From Clostridia bacterium (GTDB lineage Bacteria > Bacillota > Clostridia > Oscillospirales > CAG-272), in the NCBI GenBank assembly GCA_017520505.1, contig JAFXFN010000033.1, positions 1 through 64,000 on the forward strand: 64,000 nt of DNA, written 5' to 3'. A program made the position numbers and the translations under genes. The notes under the pieces were generated by a model. The model did not search any database, had not been told where the DNA came from, and was given only the letters and a program-made list of their open reading frames with translations. Each line of letters begins with the position of its first letter. Positions within the stretch are counted from its first letter, which is position 1. Positions 36,652-45,542 of this stretch are shown here, piece after piece.

Positions 36652-37782
36652 ATGAGCTTATTTGAAAAAACAGAACAACTTATAAAAGACGGGGTGAAAA
36701 ACAATGTTTTCCCCTGTGCGGCTTACGCCGTCGGCGACCGTGACGGTATACACCTCAAAGGATTTTACGGCTTTCGCCGTGTTATAATGAACGATGATGC
36801 ACCCTCGGGGATATTTTGCGGTACCATACCAAGCGATGCGCCAAAGCTTACCACTGACACGCTGTTTGATATGGCATCACTTTCAAAGGTGATGTCAACA
36901 ACGGTAATAGCGCTTCGTATGATAGAGGACGGAATGATATGCCTCGGTGACACCGTGGGCAGATTTTTCGACTGTCCTGCTGACAAAAGCGGCATAAACA
37001 TTCAAGCACTTATGACACACTCAAGCGGACTTATACCGCATATACAGCTTTACAATATATGTAAAAGCCCGGATGAAATACTGAATACTATCCTTGAAAG
37101 TGAGCTTTTATATCCAACAGGCACAAGAGTTGAATATTCTTGTATGGGGTATATCCTGCTTGGAAAAATACTTGAAAAGGTATCGGGTAAAAGCCTCGAC
37201 ACTCTTGCCGAGGAATACGTATTTTCCCCTCTCGGAATGGACAAAACGGGCTATAATCCCGCAAAAAATCCAAAGCTTGCAAATCTTGATTGCGTATGTG
37301 AGGAATATTCACCGCACGAAAAAAAGTATATCGAGGGTGTTGTACACGACGAAAATGCACGCTTTTCAGGCGGTGTTTCGGGAAACGCAGGCGTTTTTTC
37401 AACGCTCGACGACGTGTGCCGATTCGCCGTTATGCTGTCAAACAAGGGTGTGTACGGCGGAAAACAAATAATCACGTCTTCGATGTTTGAAAAGGCGATA
37501 TGCAACTATACACACGGCCTGCCGGGTGAAGACAGAGGACTCGGCTTTTATCTTTCATCACATCCGCTGTCACCGTCGGGAGATCTGTTCCCCTACGGCT
37601 CATACGGTCACCTTGGATTTACGGGCAATTCCCTTTTTGTTGATCCGAAAACAGGTGTCTTTGCCGTACTTCTGACAAACAGAGTCCACTACACACGCCA
37701 AAACGACAAAATTTTCAGATTCCGCAGGCTGTTTAATAACTGCGCCGTGGCGGAATACCTGCGAATGAAAAATACCATTTGA
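36652..37782 (+). CDS. Beta-lactamase-related serine hydrolase
   Basis: 376 residues of the PF00144 fold without a signal peptide. Catalytic SLSK (Ser76, Lys79) is in FDMASLSKVM. The second motif is Tyr162-Ser-Cys in place of YxN. The third motif is GHLG (HxG) near residue 322 in YGSYGHLGFTG. Such proteins are usually esterases or D-aminopeptidases rather than resistance enzymes. The Cys in the YxN position is unusual. Followed after 41 bases by a GH2 glycosidase. Confidence 0.85.
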   Translation: MSLFEKTEQLIKDGVKNNVFPCAAYAVGDRDGIHLKGFYGFRRVIMNDDAPSGIFCGTIPSDAPKLTTDTLFDMASLSKVMSTTVIALRMIEDGMICLGDTVGRFFDCPADKSGINIQALMTHSSGLIPHIQLYNICKSPDEILNTILESELLYPTGTRVEYSCMGYILLGKILEKVSGKSLDTLAEEYVFSPLGMDKTGYNPAKNPKLANLDCVCEEYSPHEKKYIEGVVHDENARFSGGVSGNAGVFSTLDDVCRFAVMLSNKGVYGGKQIITSSMFEKAICNYTHGLPGEDRGLGFYLSSHPLSPSGDLFPYGSYGHLGFTGNSLFVDPKTGVFAVLLTNRVHYTRQNDKIFRFRRLFNNCAVAEYLRMKNTI

Positions 37783-37823
37783 AATTATACCAAATTAAAA
37801 ATAAAAAATCAAGAGGAATAACT

Positions 37824-39518
37824 ATGAATACAATACCGAGAAACGAACATCCAAACCCGCAATTCGAAAGAAAGAGCTTTGTCAACCTCAACGGTGAGTG
37901 GGATTTTGAAATTGACGGCGGTAACAGCGGAGAAGAAAGAGGTCTTATCGAAAAAGAAACTCTTTCGGATAAAATAATCGTTCCGTTCTGTCCTGAAAGC
38001 GAGCTTTCGGGAATTGCCAATACCGACTTTTTAAACCGTGTATGGTATAAAAAGCGTATAACGGTTACCGAAGATGAGCTGTCGGGTGAGGTCATCCTGA
38101 CCGTCGGCGCCTGCGACTATAAAACAAAGATTTGGGTAAACGGCGTATTTTGTACAGAGCATATCGGCGGATTTACCCCCATCACAGTTGCCATCGGAGC
38201 AAAACTCAAGGCAGGCGAAAACGTAATAACAATATCTGCCGAGGACGATATCCGCCCCGGCAAACAGCCCGGCGGTAAGCAAAGCCCTCGCTTCGGCTCA
38301 TTCGGTTGCTTCTACACGCGAACGACGGGCATCTGGCAGACGGTAATGCTTGAATTCGTTCCGAAGGCATACATAACTTCCGTAAAATACGATTCGCTTC
38401 CCACGGGTGACGTAACGATAACTGCCGAAACCGAGGGAGCACACGGAATGACATTTTCAGCCGACATACTTTTTGACGGTAAAGCAGTTGCCAAGGGTGA
38501 ATGTACCGTTTGCGGCAAGGTTGCCAAAATGGCGGTAAAAATCGAAAACCCCAAGCTTTGGGATACAGAAAATCCGAACCTCTACGACGTCGTGCTGACA
38601 CTCGGAGATGACAAGGTCTACAGCTATTTCGGTATCAGAACGATAGCGTATAACGATCACAGAATGTACTTAAACGGCAAGAGCATCTTCGGCAGGTTTA
38701 TTCTCGACCAAGGCTATTACCCCGACGGTGTTTATACAGCTCCCACAGACGAAGCGCTCAAAAATGACATCACGATGTCACAAGCCTGCGGATACAACGG
38801 CGCAAGACTTCATCAGAAGATTTTTGAGCCCCGTTTCCTTTACCACTGCGACAAGCTCGGATATATGGTCTGGGATGAGCACGCAAACTGGGGACTTGAC
38901 ATTTCGGGTGCTGACGGTTGGCGAGGCTTCATCGGTGAATGGTGCGAGATCATGAAGCGTGATTACAACCACCCGTCAATTATCGGCTGGTGTCCGTTCA
39001 ACGAAACGCAGAGAAATCAGGACAATGAGCTTATAAAAACAGTTTACAAGCTCACAAAGCTGAACGATCCTTCACGTCTTTTCATCGATTGCAGCGGCTG
39101 GTTCCACGTTGACGGCACTTGCGATATGGTAGACTGCCATTTGTATGAGCAGGACGTTGAAAAATTCACACGTCTTATAAGACTCCGTGATGAGCCCGAT
39201 TTTGTCGGTCATATGATGACAGAGGACCTTTGCTTCGTTTCGGAATTCGGCGGTGCGCATTGGGACGAAAACAATGAAAACAGAGCCGAAAGCTGGGGCT
39301 ACGGCAACGCACCGAAAACAGTTGATGATTTTATAGACAGATACGACGGACTTGTAACGAGCCTTTTGGAAAATGACCAGATATGCGCATTCTGCTATAC
39401 ACAGCTCACCGATGTACATCAGGAAAAGAACGGGCTTTTCTACTTTGACAGAAGACCTAAGTTCGACTGTCAAAAGCTGAAAGCAATAACAGCTAAAAAG
39501 TCTGTTTGCGAAGACTGA
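37824..39518 (+). CDS. Glycoside hydrolase family 2 enzyme
   Basis: 564 residues. The N-terminal sugar-binding jelly roll begins FVNLNGEWDFEIDGG, the immunoglobulin-like domain spans about 190-275 and the TIM barrel follows. The acid/base Glu is in WCPFNETQRN near residue 395 and the nucleophile Glu is in FVSEFGGAHW near 475. No signal peptide, so a cytoplasmic enzyme acting on imported oligosaccharides, as a beta-galactosidase or beta-glucuronidase; the sequence does not settle which. It lacks the C-terminal domains of LacZ. Start chosen at 37824 with AGAGGA upstream. Confidence 0.88.
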   Translation: MNTIPRNEHPNPQFERKSFVNLNGEWDFEIDGGNSGEERGLIEKETLSDKIIVPFCPESELSGIANTDFLNRVWYKKRITVTEDELSGEVILTVGACDYKTKIWVNGVFCTEHIGGFTPITVAIGAKLKAGENVITISAEDDIRPGKQPGGKQSPRFGSFGCFYTRTTGIWQTVMLEFVPKAYITSVKYDSLPTGDVTITAETEGAHGMTFSADILFDGKAVAKGECTVCGKVAKMAVKIENPKLWDTENPNLYDVVLTLGDDKVYSYFGIRTIAYNDHRMYLNGKSIFGRFILDQGYYPDGVYTAPTDEALKNDITMSQACGYNGARLHQKIFEPRFLYHCDKLGYMVWDEHANWGLDISGADGWRGFIGEWCEIMKRDYNHPSIIGWCPFNETQRNQDNELIKTVYKLTKLNDPSRLFIDCSGWFHVDGTCDMVDCHLYEQDVEKFTRLIRLRDEPDFVGHMMTEDLCFVSEFGGAHWDENNENRAESWGYGNAPKTVDDFIDRYDGLVTSLLENDQICAFCYTQLTDVHQEKNGLFYFDRRPKFDCQKLKAITAKKSVCED

Positions 39519-39622
39519 AATACCGATATTTTTCGCCATTTATTTCCAATTTTTACATTTTATTAGGCATTATGCACAATAGACACTTATAATTTTTGTT
39601 GAAATTTAAGCAAAGAAAAGTA

Positions 39623-39651
39623 TTGCAAATATTTCCAGAATATGGTAATAT
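39623..39651 (+). promoter_or_regulatory. Promoter of spo0A
   Basis: TTGCAA, 17 bp, TAATAT, 40 bases before the ATG at 39692. AGAAAGGAAA is the ribosome binding site. Confidence 0.7.
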
Positions 39652-39691
39652 AGTGCTGTAAAAACCAATATATTACAGAAAGGAAATAATT

Positions 39692-40468
39692 ATGGAACCG
39701 AAGATCAAGATACTTGTGGCAGATGCAAATCTTGAATTCAAAATGCAATGCCGTGAAAATTTCAAAAAAAGTATAGATTGCAGTATTGACGAGGCATCTA
39801 ACGGAGAAGAAGCACTCGAAAAAATAAAGCACGGTAAATATGATTTTGTGCTCTGCGATACGTGGCTTCCGAGAATTGACGGGGTACATATCGTAAAGGA
39901 AGCAAAAAAACGCCTCGGCTCTGACAGCTGTCCCGATTTTATCATACTGTCGGTGATAAACAATCAGAATATTTACATTGAAGCAGATGAAGCAGGTGCT
40001 TCATACTGTATGACCAAGCCCGTTGATTTCAGCATTCTTATCGACCGTATGAGAAGGCTTTATGCAATGAAAAACGGAGGGAGCGAGTCATTTTCACGCC
40101 CTGCCCTCGATGACAACGTGATGGAAACGCAGATAACGAAGATTATTCACGAAATAGGTGTGCCTGCGCACATCAAGGGATATCAATACCTGCGCTGCGC
40201 TATACTTATGTCGGTAAAGGACAGCTCTATAATAAACTCCGTAACAAAGATCCTTTATCCCGAGGTTGCCAAAACGTACAGTACAACGCCCTCTCGTGTT
40301 GAGCGTGCTATCCGCCACGCCATTGAGGTTGCGTGGGACAGGGGTGACGTTGACGTTCTGAACTCCTATTTCGGCTACACGATACAAAACAACAGAGGAA
40401 AACCGACAAACAGCGAGTTCATCGCAATGATTGCAGATAACTTACGTTTGAAAAACAACATAAGATAA
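39692..40468 (+). CDS. spo0A: Sporulation master regulator Spo0A
   Basis: 258 residues. Receiver domain 1-120 with phosphoacceptor Asp56 in [13 protein letters not shown] and Lys in MTKPVD. The second acidic-pocket residue is Ala12 (ADAN) instead of Asp. The DNA-binding domain (about 140-258) is highly conserved: [20 protein letters not shown] and [20 protein letters not shown]. When phosphorylated it binds 0A boxes and starts sporulation or late-stage programmes. Its last 66 bases are repeated 62 bases downstream. spoIVB, its usual neighbour, is not seen upstream. Confidence 0.95.
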   Translation: MEPKIKILVADANLEFKMQCRENFKKSIDCSIDEASNGEEALEKIKHGKYDFVLCDTWLPRIDGVHIVKEAKKRLGSDSCPDFIILSVINNQNIYIEADEAGASYCMTKPVDFSILIDRMRRLYAMKNGGSESFSRPALDDNVMETQITKIIHEIGVPAHIKGYQYLRCAILMSVKDSSIINSVTKILYPEVAKTYSTTPSRVERAIRHAIEVAWDRGDVDVLNSYFGYTIQNNRGKPTNSEFIAMIADNLRLKNNIR

Positions 40469-40530
40469 CTTTGCTGACAAAGGTTTTCCGTGAGTTAAAC
40501 CGACAACGGAGGTTTTACTCATTGGGAACA

Positions 40531-40596
40531 CCTACAAATAGCGAATTCATCGCAATGATAGCAGATAACTTACGTTTGAAAAACAACATAAGATAA
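40531..40596 (+). repeat. Second copy of the spo0A 3-prime end
   Basis: 66 bases matching the last 22 codons of spo0A (40403-40468) at 62 positions. The last 36 bases, including the stop, are identical. All four differences are third-position and silent, so the copy still spells [20 protein letters not shown] and R-stop. No ribosome binding site or start codon serves it. Confidence 0.93.
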
Positions 40597-40639
40597 TACC
40601 GTTTTTATTGCGGACAACCTGCACAAAAGTAAACATAAG

Positions 40640-40668
40640 AAGGACAGAGAAAAATCCCTGTCCTTTTT
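40640..40668 (+). terminator. Terminator of spo0A transcription unit
   Basis: 8-bp stem AAGGACAG/CTGTCCTT, 10-nt loop and TTTTT, located after the duplicated spo0A tail rather than directly after the gene. Confidence 0.8.
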
Positions 40669-40774
40669 GTATAGACCGATAACATTTAAAAATTTACATC
40701 ACATATTTCCGCAGGAAATATCTGCGCTCCGCCGAGGGGGGTGGCAGGGGCGCAGAAGTTCGTATTTTTTGATA

Positions 40775-41740
40775 TTATTTTTCGCTCACGAGCTTTGTAA
40801 ATTCTATTGAACGCTCTACAAGATAAGCTATATTTTTTTCTTCAAAAATTGTATCCTTTCCCGTATGTATGCGGTCCATATACAATATTCCACGTTTTGA
40901 TTTTTTAAGGGATGCCACACCGACACCGTTTACAAAGCTCGCTTGATCCGACGGATAAATGACCTTTTCGTAAGCAATCTCCACATTGAACATATCGTTA
41001 GGCATATATGCCTTTTCAAGCTCTTTTTTGAGATGGCTTGCCTTTTTGTTGATTACAAAGAGAATCGTATCACCGTCTGATACGCAGTCGAAATTTATGA
41101 CAAGTCCGTTTTTCTTAAAATCCTTATGCTTTGATGCGTATGATGACGAGCCTATAAGTCCTGATTCCTCAAAATCGAAAAATATATATGCCGCATCGTT
41201 TTTGTGCTCGGTCGGCATACTTTTCATAAGCTCCAAAAGCGTGACAACGCCCGATGTGTTGTCGTTTGCCGTGTGCTTGTTGGCAGGACCTGCCATTATC
41301 AAACCCAAAATAACAAAGAATATAATTTCAAATGACCAAAAAAATATCGCCCCTCCAACATTTGCACTTTCCGTACCGAGCCACGATTCCACAAGCGGAG
41401 TAAACAATTGATCCGCAAGCACGGCACCGCCGAAAGCTAATGCAATCATAGCAAGCGTCAAAAAAATCTGATACAACAAATATATACCGATATTTTTCGG
41501 TGTTATAAAATTTGGAAAAGGAAGCCATGCACAAGTGTCGTAATGTGCTGTGTATACGACCTTTGCTTGCTCGGGATCACCGACAACAATATTTCTTGCA
41601 CCAAACGAGCCTTTTTCAACATTTACATCATAGCCGTGCTTTGCGCATTCGCCCTTTACAAACTCAATAAAGGCAGTTTTTTTCTTTTTGCCCTTTCTCA
41701 CCTGATAATTTTCAAGTATTATATTTGAATAATATGACAT
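40775..41740 (-). CDS. M28-type peptidase with membrane insertion
   Basis: 321 residues. Peptidase M28 zinc motifs: AHYDT near residue 65, NDNTSGVVTLLEL near 158, FFDFEESGLIGSSSYA near 187, VINFDCVSDGD near 213 and the final HTGKDT. Between the first and second metal motifs lie about 75 residues with two to three hydrophobic helices (YLLYQIFLTLAMIALAFGG; FFWSFEIIFFVILGLIMAG), which would anchor the catalytic domain in the membrane. Likely an aminopeptidase; substrate unknown. Own promoter at 41771-41799. Confidence 0.83.
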   Translation of the reverse strand: MSYYSNIILENYQVRKGKKKKTAFIEFVKGECAKHGYDVNVEKGSFGARNIVVGDPEQAKVVYTAHYDTCAWLPFPNFITPKNIGIYLLYQIFLTLAMIALAFGGAVLADQLFTPLVESWLGTESANVGGAIFFWSFEIIFFVILGLIMAGPANKHTANDNTSGVVTLLELMKSMPTEHKNDAAYIFFDFEESGLIGSSSYASKHKDFKKNGLVINFDCVSDGDTILFVINKKASHLKKELEKAYMPNDMFNVEIAYEKVIYPSDQASFVNGVGVASLKKSKRGILYMDRIHTGKDTIFEEKNIAYLVERSIEFTKLVSEK

Positions 41741-41770
41741 TTTAAACTCCTTAAACGTCCGAATAATGAT

Positions 41771-41799
41771 AATATATCACACGGTGTATATTTTTTCAA
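41771..41799 (-). promoter_or_regulatory. Promoter of the M28 peptidase gene
   Basis: Minus strand TTGAAA, 17 bp, TATATT, about 31 bases before the ATG at 41740. Confidence 0.7.
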
Positions 41800-41880
41800 G
41801 CCAAAATTTACAATATTCGATTTAATTAAGCCTTATTTTTCAATATAATTAAATGATAACTTATTTACGGAAGAATTAAT

Positions 41881-42618
41881 ATGTATACCATCGGACTTAA
41901 AAACAATAAAACCACCTTTTATAGGGGTATGAAGGACGGAATACCGATAGGGCTTGGTTATTTAGCCGTGTCATTTTCGCTCGGTATTGCCGCAAAAAAT
42001 GCAGAACTTTCAGCCTTTCAAGGTTTGCTTGCAAGCTTTTTGTGCAGTGCCTCGGCAGGTGAATACGCAGGATTTACGGTCATTGCCGCAGATGCATCGT
42101 ATTTTTCAATGGTGCTTGCAACGCTTGTTGCAAACATCAGATATTTGCTTATGGGCTGCGCCCTTTCCCAAAGGCTTGACGGCAAAGCGCCTCTTCGCCA
42201 CAGGCTTTTGATGGCGTTTCATCTGACAGATGAGATCTTCGGAATCGCAATATCAAGAAAAACAGAGATAAATCCATACTACAGCTTCGGTGCCGCACTC
42301 ACAGCCGCACCGCCGTGGGCAGTCGGAACGATGCTCGGTGTAATTGCAGGAAGCCTTTTGCCGAATAATCTCGTAAGTGCGTTCAGCGTTGCCCTCTACG
42401 GTATGTTTTTGGCGGTAATTATTCCGAAAGCAAAGGAAGACCGCACGGTTTTTGCCGTGGTTATCGTTTCATTTGCTTTAAGTCTTACCGCATCGCTTGC
42501 ACCCGTCATATCACAACTCAGCGAGGGTATGAGAACTGTCATTTTAACGCTTATAATATCAAGTGCGGCGGCAATTTTCTTCCCCGTGAAGGATGAGGAG
42601 GCAGAAAATGACGCATAA
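41881..42618 (+). CDS. azlC: AzlC-family branched-chain amino acid exporter subunit
   Basis: 245 residues with about seven hydrophobic segments and the AzlC blocks FYRGMKDGIPIGLGYLAVSF, LCSASAGEYAGF and NIRYLLMGCALSQRL. AzlC with AzlD forms a permease exporting branched-chain amino acids and analogues. Its end overlaps azlD by 11 bases. Confidence 0.92.
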   Translation: MYTIGLKNNKTTFYRGMKDGIPIGLGYLAVSFSLGIAAKNAELSAFQGLLASFLCSASAGEYAGFTVIAADASYFSMVLATLVANIRYLLMGCALSQRLDGKAPLRHRLLMAFHLTDEIFGIAISRKTEINPYYSFGAALTAAPPWAVGTMLGVIAGSLLPNNLVSAFSVALYGMFLAVIIPKAKEDRTVFAVVIVSFALSLTASLAPVISQLSEGMRTVILTLIISSAAAIFFPVKDEEAENDA

Positions 42619-42916
42619 TATATATATTTACATATTTATAATGGCAGCCGTCACGTATCTTATACGTGTCACCCCTCTGACTTTGATCAGACGGCAGATA
42701 AAAAACACGTTTATCCGTTCGTTTTTATATTACGTGCCGTACGTAACGCTTTCGGTTATGACCTTTCCTGCAATCATCCACGCAACACAATCACCGTATT
42801 CGGGCATTTTGGCGCTCATCGTCGGCATTGTTGCCGCTTGGCGTGGTTGGGACCTTTTCAGGGTTGCCTTATGCGCCTGCGGTGCGGTATTGTTGCTTGA
42901 ATTTATGATAATATAA
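42608..42916 (+). CDS. azlD: AzlD-family small exporter subunit
   Basis: 102 residues with about four helices and the AzlD pattern TYLIRVTPLTLIRRQI and YVPYVTLSVMTFPAI. The ATG at 42608 is preceded by GAGGAGG and overlaps azlC, so the pair is translationally coupled. The product is the partner of AzlC. Confidence 0.92.
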   Translation: MTHNIYIYIFIMAAVTYLIRVTPLTLIRRQIKNTFIRSFLYYVPYVTLSVMTFPAIIHATQSPYSGILALIVGIVAAWRGWDLFRVALCACGAVLLLEFMII

Positions 42917-42956
42917 CCCAAACACAAATTGTATTTGACACCTCATCCGACGGCAC

Positions 42957-42988
42957 GCCGCCGCCTTCTCCCGGGAGAAGGCGGCGGC
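42957..42988. repeat. Perfect 32-bp GC-rich palindrome in a dispersed-repeat context
   Basis: GCCGCCGCCTTCTCCC and its exact reverse complement abut each other. The flank CCTCATCCGACGGCACG is typical of small dispersed intergenic repeats of Clostridia. It can act as a terminator-like barrier between azlD and the convergent ABC operon. Confidence 0.75.
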
Positions 42989-43026
42989 TTCGAATGATAC
43001 AGAAATTCAGCAGACTTTATTATCGG

Positions 43027-43650
43027 TCAAAAATCACTCTTTTTGTACTGTCTTAATGAAAGATGATACGACAGAAAAGCAGACAAAACAAATATACAAA
43101 ACAATACAGTCATAAAAGGTGCTAAACCATCGTATGACAACACCTCTTTATTTTCCATAAACATTATACCCAAACCGCCTGAAAAAACACCTATCAGAAA
43201 ATACATTATTCCCACGATCTTGCCCCGAAGCTTGAAGTAAAGCGGAAGTAATAAAAATGATATTATATAAAGCGCCAATATGACAACGGTCGCAAAAACG
43301 GACACACTTGTGAAAAACGGTACGTCAAATATAATGCTTCGTATTCCCATTGAAAGAAGAAACATTAAGAGCAAACCGACCTTGATGCCCACATCAAGTA
43401 TGTATTTTGACAAAACTATTTCTTTTTCACTGCACGGAAGACTGAACGCATATTTTCCCCAACCTGCTTCCTCAATATGCCATAAGCTGAAAGCGACCGC
43501 ACAACCCAATATACACGGATAAAAGAACATCGGTGCGATAATATCGACGAAAATTCCGCCGATCCAGATGATGAAAAATATCACCGCTGTTATTTTTATA
43601 TTTTTGTTTAAAGTATACCAATTCTTTAAGAACAAACCTTTTATCTTCAT
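43027..43650 (-). CDS. ABC-2 type membrane protein, second copy
   Basis: 207 residues with six predicted helices. The loop GWGKYAFSLPCSEKEIVLSKYI near residue 70 is nearly the same as in the adjacent upstream gene, indicating a tandem duplication. The pair would form the heterodimeric permease of the ABC transporter encoded upstream. Substrate is unknown; YtrA-regulated relatives respond to cell-wall antibiotics. Confidence 0.8.
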   Translation of the reverse strand: MKIKGLFLKNWYTLNKNIKITAVIFFIIWIGGIFVDIIAPMFFYPCILGCAVAFSLWHIEEAGWGKYAFSLPCSEKEIVLSKYILDVGIKVGLLLMFLLSMGIRSIIFDVPFFTSVSVFATVVILALYIISFLLLPLYFKLRGKIVGIMYFLIGVFSGGLGIMFMENKEVLSYDGLAPFMTVLFCIFVLSAFLSYHLSLRQYKKSDF

Positions 43651-43659
43651 TTTTTCTCC

Positions 43660-44286
43660 TTAATCAAGCTCTTGCTTTTCGTAGAGTTTAACGGTGATGT
43701 GATACGTTACGGGTATTGAAACAAGCAGTACGCACAGCGAAATAATAACAGGTACAACACCCATCATATTTACTGACAATTTATCGTTAAACCCTAAGAT
43801 ATTTACTGTAATTCCTACCGCAAACCCGATCATCGCACATAGGGCAACAGACGCCTTGTTTCCCCATTTGAAATACATCGGAAAAAGGAAATACACTACG
43901 GTATAAAACAAGAAAGCAAGTGTTAAACCGAAGGCACAGTTACCTGACAAAAATTCAAAGTCAAATATAAAGCTTCCGATAATTCTTCCTATAATCAGCA
44001 AAAATAACGTTCCGAATCTCCATACAAAATCAAATATATATTTTGATAAAATTATCTCTTTTGAGCTGCACGGCAAACCATAAGCATATTTTCCCCAGCC
44101 TCTTTCATCAAGGCTCATGCTGTTAAGCCCTGCCATACTTGTCATAAGGCAATAAAATATCATCATGTGCCATGTTTTGTCAGATATAATTGCAGCTGCA
44201 AAAAATGCTACAAACGCAATTGACCATATTATAAGTGATGTTTTCTGTGCGTACACTTCTTTTAGAAAAAGTCCTTTGACCTTCAT
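43660..44286 (-). CDS. ABC-2 type membrane protein, first copy
   Basis: 208 residues with six predicted helices, containing GWGKYAYGLPCSSKEIILSK, paralogous to the following gene 9 bases downstream. Its start shares a base with the ATPase stop. Part of a GntR-ATPase-permease-permease operon. Confidence 0.8.
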   Translation of the reverse strand: MKVKGLFLKEVYAQKTSLIIWSIAFVAFFAAAIISDKTWHMMIFYCLMTSMAGLNSMSLDERGWGKYAYGLPCSSKEIILSKYIFDFVWRFGTLFLLIIGRIIGSFIFDFEFLSGNCAFGLTLAFLFYTVVYFLFPMYFKWGNKASVALCAMIGFAVGITVNILGFNDKLSVNMMGVVPVIISLCVLLVSIPVTYHITVKLYEKQELD

Positions 44287-45128
44287 TACTTGTTCTCCTT
44301 TATCATCGACACGAACAGCTCCTCAAGTCCTACGGCACTTACGGAATAACCGTCCGGCAAAAGGTCACGTTTGACTATAGCTTCCGCACCGTAAGGTGTT
44401 ATTTTTTTGTGCTTCACGGCATCTTCGGGAATATCCGAAAGTTCTTCTTCCGTACAGCGGAGTATTCCGTACTGTGAGAGTAAAACGTCCTTTTCCTCAC
44501 AAAGCATCAAACGTCCGCCGTGCAAAAATGCAATATAGTCACACAGCTTTTCAAGGTCACTGACGATGTGTGAGGATATTAAAATTGAGTGTGACTCGTC
44601 CCTCGTGAAATCGTAAAGCATTTCCACAAGCTCATCACGCACAACGGGGTCAAGCCCTGCTGTCGGCTCATCAAGCAGTAACAGCTTTGCGCCGTGGGAA
44701 AGCGCCACTGCGATACCAAGCTTCATTTTCATACCCTTTGAAAGTTTCTGTATTTTTCTGTCGGTCGGCACAGAGAGCTTTTCAAGAAGCTTCATATATT
44801 CCTCGCTGTCCCAGTTTTTGAAGATACACTTCATAACCTTATCGACCTGAGGGGCGGTCATTTCATTCGGAATTCCAAGCTCATCAAAGACAACACCAAC
44901 GTCTTCCTTTGTAAGCGCACCGCCGTCTATGTGGTCTTTACCGAGTATTTTGATACTTCCCTCGTCTTTTTTCACGATGTTAAGTATCAACTTAAAAATG
45001 GTGCTTTTACCCGAACCGTTTTCTCCGACGAGTCCCATTACACATCCCGACGGCAAAGTAAGGCTCACTCCGTCAAGTGTGAAGCTTTTGTATTTTTTCG
45101 TAAGATCTTTTATTTCAAGTGCATTCAT
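44286..45128 (-). CDS. ABC transporter ATP-binding protein (YtrB-like)
   Basis: 280 residues. Walker A GLVGENGSGKSTIF near residue 36, the signature KLSKGMKMKLGIAVAL near 135 and Walker B LLLLDEPTAGLDP near 155. The C-terminal extension may contact the permeases. It overlaps the regulator gene by 4 bases (ATGA). ATP-driven export or sensing of a cell-envelope-active compound is likely by context. Confidence 0.92.
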   Translation of the reverse strand: MNALEIKDLTKKYKSFTLDGVSLTLPSGCVMGLVGENGSGKSTIFKLILNIVKKDEGSIKILGKDHIDGGALTKEDVGVVFDELGIPNEMTAPQVDKVMKCIFKNWDSEEYMKLLEKLSVPTDRKIQKLSKGMKMKLGIAVALSHGAKLLLLDEPTAGLDPVVRDELVEMLYDFTRDESHSILISSHIVSDLEKLCDYIAFLHGGRLMLCEEKDVLLSQYGILRCTEEELSDIPEDAVKHKKITPYGAEAIVKRDLLPDGYSVSAVGLEELFVSMIKENK

Positions 45129-45502
45129 TTTGATTCCTCCAAGCTAAATCTGACCATTTCAATAATTTCGTCTGTGCTTAAATTACACGAGGCGGCAAGC
45201 TTTACTATCTCGTCAATATGTCCTTCTATTTTCTTTAGATTTTCTTCACGTAACAGCTCAACATTTTTCGGTGCTACATAGCATCCCTTTGCCGCAACTG
45301 TATATATAAAGCCTTCTCTTTCAAGCTCGTCATACGCACGCTTCGTTGTAATAAAGCTTATTTTCAGATCCTTTGCAAGTCCACGTATCGACGGCAGCGG
45401 ATCGTTTTCTTTCAGCGTACCGTTTATTATCTGATCCTTTATCTGCGAATATATCTGATCGTATATCGGACACCCGCTTTTATTATCAATAAATATGTTC
45501 AT
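45125..45502 (-). CDS. YtrA-subfamily GntR transcriptional regulator
   Basis: 125 residues. Winged HTH of the GntR type (PIYDQIYSQIKDQIINGTLK, DPLPSIRGLAKDLKISFITT, RAYDELEREGFIYTVAAKGC) with only a short C-terminal helix, the YtrA form. It probably represses its own operon: a CTGTATATATACAG palindrome overlaps the promoter start region. Confidence 0.92.
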   Translation of the reverse strand: MNIFIDNKSGCPIYDQIYSQIKDQIINGTLKENDPLPSIRGLAKDLKISFITTKRAYDELEREGFIYTVAAKGCYVAPKNVELLREENLKKIEGHIDEIVKLAASCNLSTDEIIEMVRFSLEESK

Positions 45503-45519
45503 CGCGCATCTCCTTTCAT

Positions 45520-45542
45520 CTGTATATATACAGTATATACAG
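45520..45542 (-). promoter_or_regulatory. Predicted YtrA-type operator
   Basis: A perfect 14-bp palindrome CTGTATATATACAG (45520-45533) joined to an overlapping second half-site set (CTGTATATACTG). It covers the -10 hexamer and the transcription start, which fits repression by the GntR protein. Confidence 0.65.
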
